Assembly: GCA_002694855.1 (NCBI GenBank)
Contig: NZNL01000092.1
Coordinates: 7,180 to 16,158, forward strand
DNA length: 8,979 bases
Reading direction: 5' to 3'
From: Gammaproteobacteria bacterium
GTDB lineage: Bacteria; Pseudomonadota; Gammaproteobacteria; Pseudomonadales; Pseudohongiellaceae
The notes below the pieces were generated by a model. That model did no database searches and was not told where the DNA came from. It worked only from the letters and a program-made list of their open reading frames with translations. A program made the translations under genes and the position numbers. Below are positions 7,294-8,979 of the stretch, piece after piece (position 1 is the stretch's first letter; each line of letters starts with the position of its first letter).

Positions 7294-8190
7294 TTAGTTG
7301 GGCAGATTCTTATTTAGAAAACTGAATATTGACCCATAAATACGCCGCATTTCATTCGCGGGAAAGCCGCCGTGCCGGCCATTCGGTACAGTAACCAGTT
7401 CATTGGTAACTTCGGCGCGATCTAACAAGCGATGTAGTTCTACAGCATGGTTGTAGGGTACAGTTGGGTCGGCGTCACCGTGGATACTAATAATAGGGGG
7501 CAAATCTGACCGGACGTAGCTTACGGGAGATACGCGCTCAGCAATTTCTGTCATGTCAGGCTGAGCACCAAGCCAACGCACAGCATAGCTTTTTTGGTTA
7601 ACCCCATGGAGCAAATCATTGACATCGGTAATACCATACCAGTTGACGACCGCCGCCACCTTGAGTGTTTCATTTCCGAGGCACTGCCGATCCAGGCCAG
7701 CTTCTGAGGGAATCATGCCAGTAGTTAATGCTAAGTGCCCACCGGCCGAATTGCCTGACACGACTAATCGATCGGTATCGAATCCATATTGTTCGGCATT
7801 TCTGACGACCCAGCGTAGTGCACACAAGCTATCCTCTACCGCTGCAGGGGCCAGCGATACATCACCTAGGCGATACTGCACGTTAACAGCAGCCCAGCCT
7901 TCCTCCAGATAAGGTAGCAACCGCAGGACATTGGCTTCCTTCGAGCCGCCGACCCAGCCTCCGCCATGATAATAGATAAAAGTGGGTGCAGGTCCTTCGT
8001 TGCTGCGGGACTGATAGACATCAATCTTGAGCTCGACACCATTGGCGCGTCGATAGGTGATATTGGGGATCACTCGGAATTCGTTCTGTACTGTTGCTGT
8101 CCAAGCAGCGCTATCTGATGTCTGAGCAACAGCTGAGGAAAGAAACAGCGATAGGATGGAGGTAATTAGTAGGGCAGAAGAGTTATGCAT
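7294..8190 (-). CDS. Exported alpha/beta-hydrolase (esterase/lipase, HSL/BD-FAE-like)
   Basis: 298 residues with a Sec signal ending AVA-QT (cut after about residue 22), so periplasmic or secreted. The fold markers are the oxyanion motif YYHGGGW (73-79), the nucleophile elbow GNSAGG with Ser148, HGDADPTVP with Asp241 and NGRHGGF with His273, a complete catalytic triad in the expected order. This layout is typical of small esterases that cut acyl or acetyl esters, including those acting on decorated sugars; which ester is used cannot be read. The start is well supported by AAAGGA eight bases upstream. The start overlaps the stop of the truncated peptidase frame (ATGCATAA). The PQQ dehydrogenase follows within 3-27 bases depending on its start, implying one operon. 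It may release the alcohol that the next enzyme oxidises (inference). Confidence 0.92.
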   Translation of the reverse strand: MHNSSALLITSILSLFLSSAVAQTSDSAAWTATVQNEFRVIPNITYRRANGVELKIDVYQSRSNEGPAPTFIYYHGGGWVGGSKEANVLRLLPYLEEGWAAVNVQYRLGDVSLAPAAVEDSLCALRWVVRNAEQYGFDTDRLVVSGNSAGGHLALTTGMIPSEAGLDRQCLGNETLKVAAVVNWYGITDVNDLLHGVNQKSYAVRWLGAQPDMTEIAERVSPVSYVRSDLPPIISIHGDADPTVPYNHAVELHRLLDRAEVTNELVTVPNGRHGGFPANEMRRIYGSIFSFLNKNLPN

Positions 8191-8449
8191 CGCAATAGTC
8201 CTTTGATTTTTTGTGTCTAAATATATACGAGTTTACAGTCAAATGGGCGCCGACTAAACTACGAATTACCATTGAATGAACAACTCGAATCCCGTTAACA
8301 TCTGTTATAGAAGTCAAGATACCTGTTTTAAAAATACGAACAACCAATCCGATTTCCTGTGCTCGTGGTCGGTTGCTGTCAGTCTGCGTCAATGCTTTAG
8401 TTGTCATTAGCCCTATAAGGGACAAAGAGAAGAGAACTCGACGAGACAT
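8183..8449 (-). pseudogene. N-terminal remnant of a P1-family (DmpA-like, S58) peptidase
   Basis: From the ATG at 8449 the frame gives 88 residues. It has a signal-like start (MSRRVLFSLSLIGLMTTKALTQ), then RPRAQEIGLVV (27-37) and ITDVNGIRVVHSMVI (48-62). These match the opening of P1-family aminopeptidases, which typically read RARDLGI then AITDVxGVxVGHxTLI. After residue 64 the similarity fades; SLVGAHLTVNSYIFRH only loosely recalls the next segment (GVRTGVTAILPH). The family is normally about 350-400 residues and self-cleaves at a downstream Ser/Thr, so the catalytic part is absent. A 112-residue reading from 8521 is possible, but its first 24 residues have no family likeness. The stop overlaps the esterase start by eight bases, so translation of the remnant could still help ribosomes reach the esterase. 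Identification is from memory of the family motif. Confidence 0.6.
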
Positions 8450-8521
8450 ATTGCCGCTGCAGACTAAAAACTTGTATCTAACCGATGAGCAGATAGTAAA
8501 TCGCCGTAGATGTCTGGACAA

Positions 8522-8683
8522 ATAGTTTTTAGTTCTTAGAATAAATAAATCATAGCAGGCACTGTAACTTGTTACTTAGTTTGACAATGAGTGGAGAAAA
8601 CCCTGTCTTTATGGTCATATTTCGGGGTTAACATCCAGGCAAGCGGCCGATAACTCCAATATCAACTAGCAGTCATTTGTATT
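8522..8683. promoter_or_regulatory. Divergent regulatory region between the cluster and the TonB receptor gene
   Basis: This 162-base AT-rich stretch separates two divergent units and should hold promoters for both. Besides the minus-strand extended -10, a perfect -35 hexamer TTGACA lies on the plus strand at 8581-8586. The best -10 at normal spacing (TGTCTT, 8604-8609) is weak, so the receptor promoter is only tentative. No clear operator palindrome or riboswitch-like fold was found by eye. Confidence 0.3.
8549..8557 (-). promoter_or_regulatory. Candidate extended -10 promoter for the exported-enzyme cluster
   Basis: On the minus strand TGC TATGAT (8557-8549) matches an extended -10 with one mismatch in the hexamer. 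No good -35 sits 16-18 bases upstream. Transcription would begin near 8542 and read through the peptidase remnant into the hydrolase, PQQ dehydrogenase and cupin genes. It resembles the TGC TATAAA site before the molybdenum hydroxylase gene. Confidence 0.3.
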
Positions 8684-8979
8684 ATGAAGCTGAAGTGCCT
8701 CAAGCAATACTTTTCTTCCCTGTGTTTTTTGGCTTTGACCTGTTTCTCCCCTCAGATCCTTGGCCAGATTTCAGAAGACGAAGCGACGGTTACCTATCCA
8801 AACAGTTACTTTGCCGAGTATGGCTCTGTGACTGCCAAAGATATGCTCAATCGTATCCCAGGGGTTGGCTCAACGACCGGTGCCGGCTCCAGCTCCAGCG
8901 GGGGATTCCGCGGCGGGGGTGGTGGCAGCGGCGGTCGCGGTTTCGGCAGCGGTAGCAGTTCAAGTGAAATCCTTATTAA
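8684..8979 (+). CDS. TonB-dependent receptor, N-terminal part (cut by window end)
   Basis: The frame from the ATG at 8684 gives 98 residues and runs off the window. It opens with a Sec signal (MKLKCLKQYFSSLCFLAL, cut near ILG-QI at residue 27/28). A TonB-box-like EATVTYP (33-39) follows, then SYFAEYGSVTAKDMLNRIPGVG (start 41), the typical plug motif in which a receptor's DMLxRIPGV precedes a glycine-rich loop. The visible frame ends EILI, where family members continue with NG-K/R. Such proteins import iron complexes, vitamins or oligosaccharides across the outer membrane with energy from TonB. A Gly/Ser/Arg-rich tract fills residues 62-94, longer than I would expect. The start has no clear Shine-Dalgarno, but an in-frame TAA at 8651 leaves no better ATG. 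It is divergent from the esterase/PQQ cluster and may import its substrate (inference). Confidence 0.85.
   Translation, partial: MKLKCLKQYFSSLCFLALTCFSPQILGQISEDEATVTYPNSYFAEYGSVTAKDMLNRIPGVGSTTGAGSSSSGGFRGGGGGSGGRGFGSGSSSSEILI

Noticed and set aside
8450..8521. Upstream extension of the peptidase remnant to an ATG at 8521
   Set aside because: The added 24 residues have no family likeness and would place the signal peptide internally; the ATG at 8449 fits better.
8677..8955. 92-residue plus-strand open frame over the receptor start
   Set aside because: It is in a different frame from the receptor, rich in Arg/Trp/Cys, and resembles no protein. The frame from 8684 has a signal peptide and plug motifs and explains the same DNA.

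Overview
The window comes from a Gram-negative bacterium, most likely a gammaproteobacterium, possibly marine or environmental. The reasons are a TonB-dependent receptor of a type with a short plug N-terminus, several Sec-exported periplasmic proteins, Shine-Dalgarno sites of the GAGGA/AAAGGA kind, and base composition near 50% G+C by eye. The lineage is inferred from protein style, not from a marker gene. I saw no rRNA, tRNA, CRISPR array, transposase or phage gene.

Layout, left to right. A minus-strand gene encodes a B12-binding radical SAM protein (54-1625). It is preceded by a 337-base interval holding a 20-codon leader-like ORF that overlaps the radical SAM start by ATGA, a pair of mutually exclusive hairpins ending in a T-run, and an unidentified plus-strand open frame. 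Next is a large minus-strand molybdenum hydroxylase catalytic subunit of the xanthine dehydrogenase/CO dehydrogenase family (1963-4371), with no iron-sulfur or FAD partner gene beside it. Upstream of that is a compact minus-strand cluster of exported proteins, transcribed in the order alpha/beta-hydrolase (8190-7294), PQQ-dependent dehydrogenase (7266-5293), two-domain cupin-like protein (5269-4547). The 5' end of the cluster carries a truncated N-terminal remnant of a P1-family (DmpA/S58) peptidase gene (8449-8183), whose stop overlaps the hydrolase start. Divergent from all this, on the plus strand, is the start of a TonB-dependent receptor gene (from 8684), cut by the window edge.

How the genes may work together (inference). 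The receptor would bring a substrate across the outer membrane. The periplasmic esterase-like hydrolase could release an alcohol or sugar-like group, the PQQ enzyme would oxidise it, and the cupin could bind or modify a product. The molybdenum hydroxylase and radical SAM enzyme look cytoplasmic and may be separate transcription units. The window is striking for its cofactors: PQQ, molybdopterin, cobalamin plus SAM/4Fe-4S, and probably a metal-binding cupin, with no cofactor biosynthesis genes in view.

The most unusual points are the attenuator-like leader of the radical SAM gene, the partnerless molybdenum subunit with an altered active-site loop, the decayed peptidase fused into the esterase leader, and a Gly/Ser-rich insert in the receptor plug. 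I do not see proof of a wholly new system.
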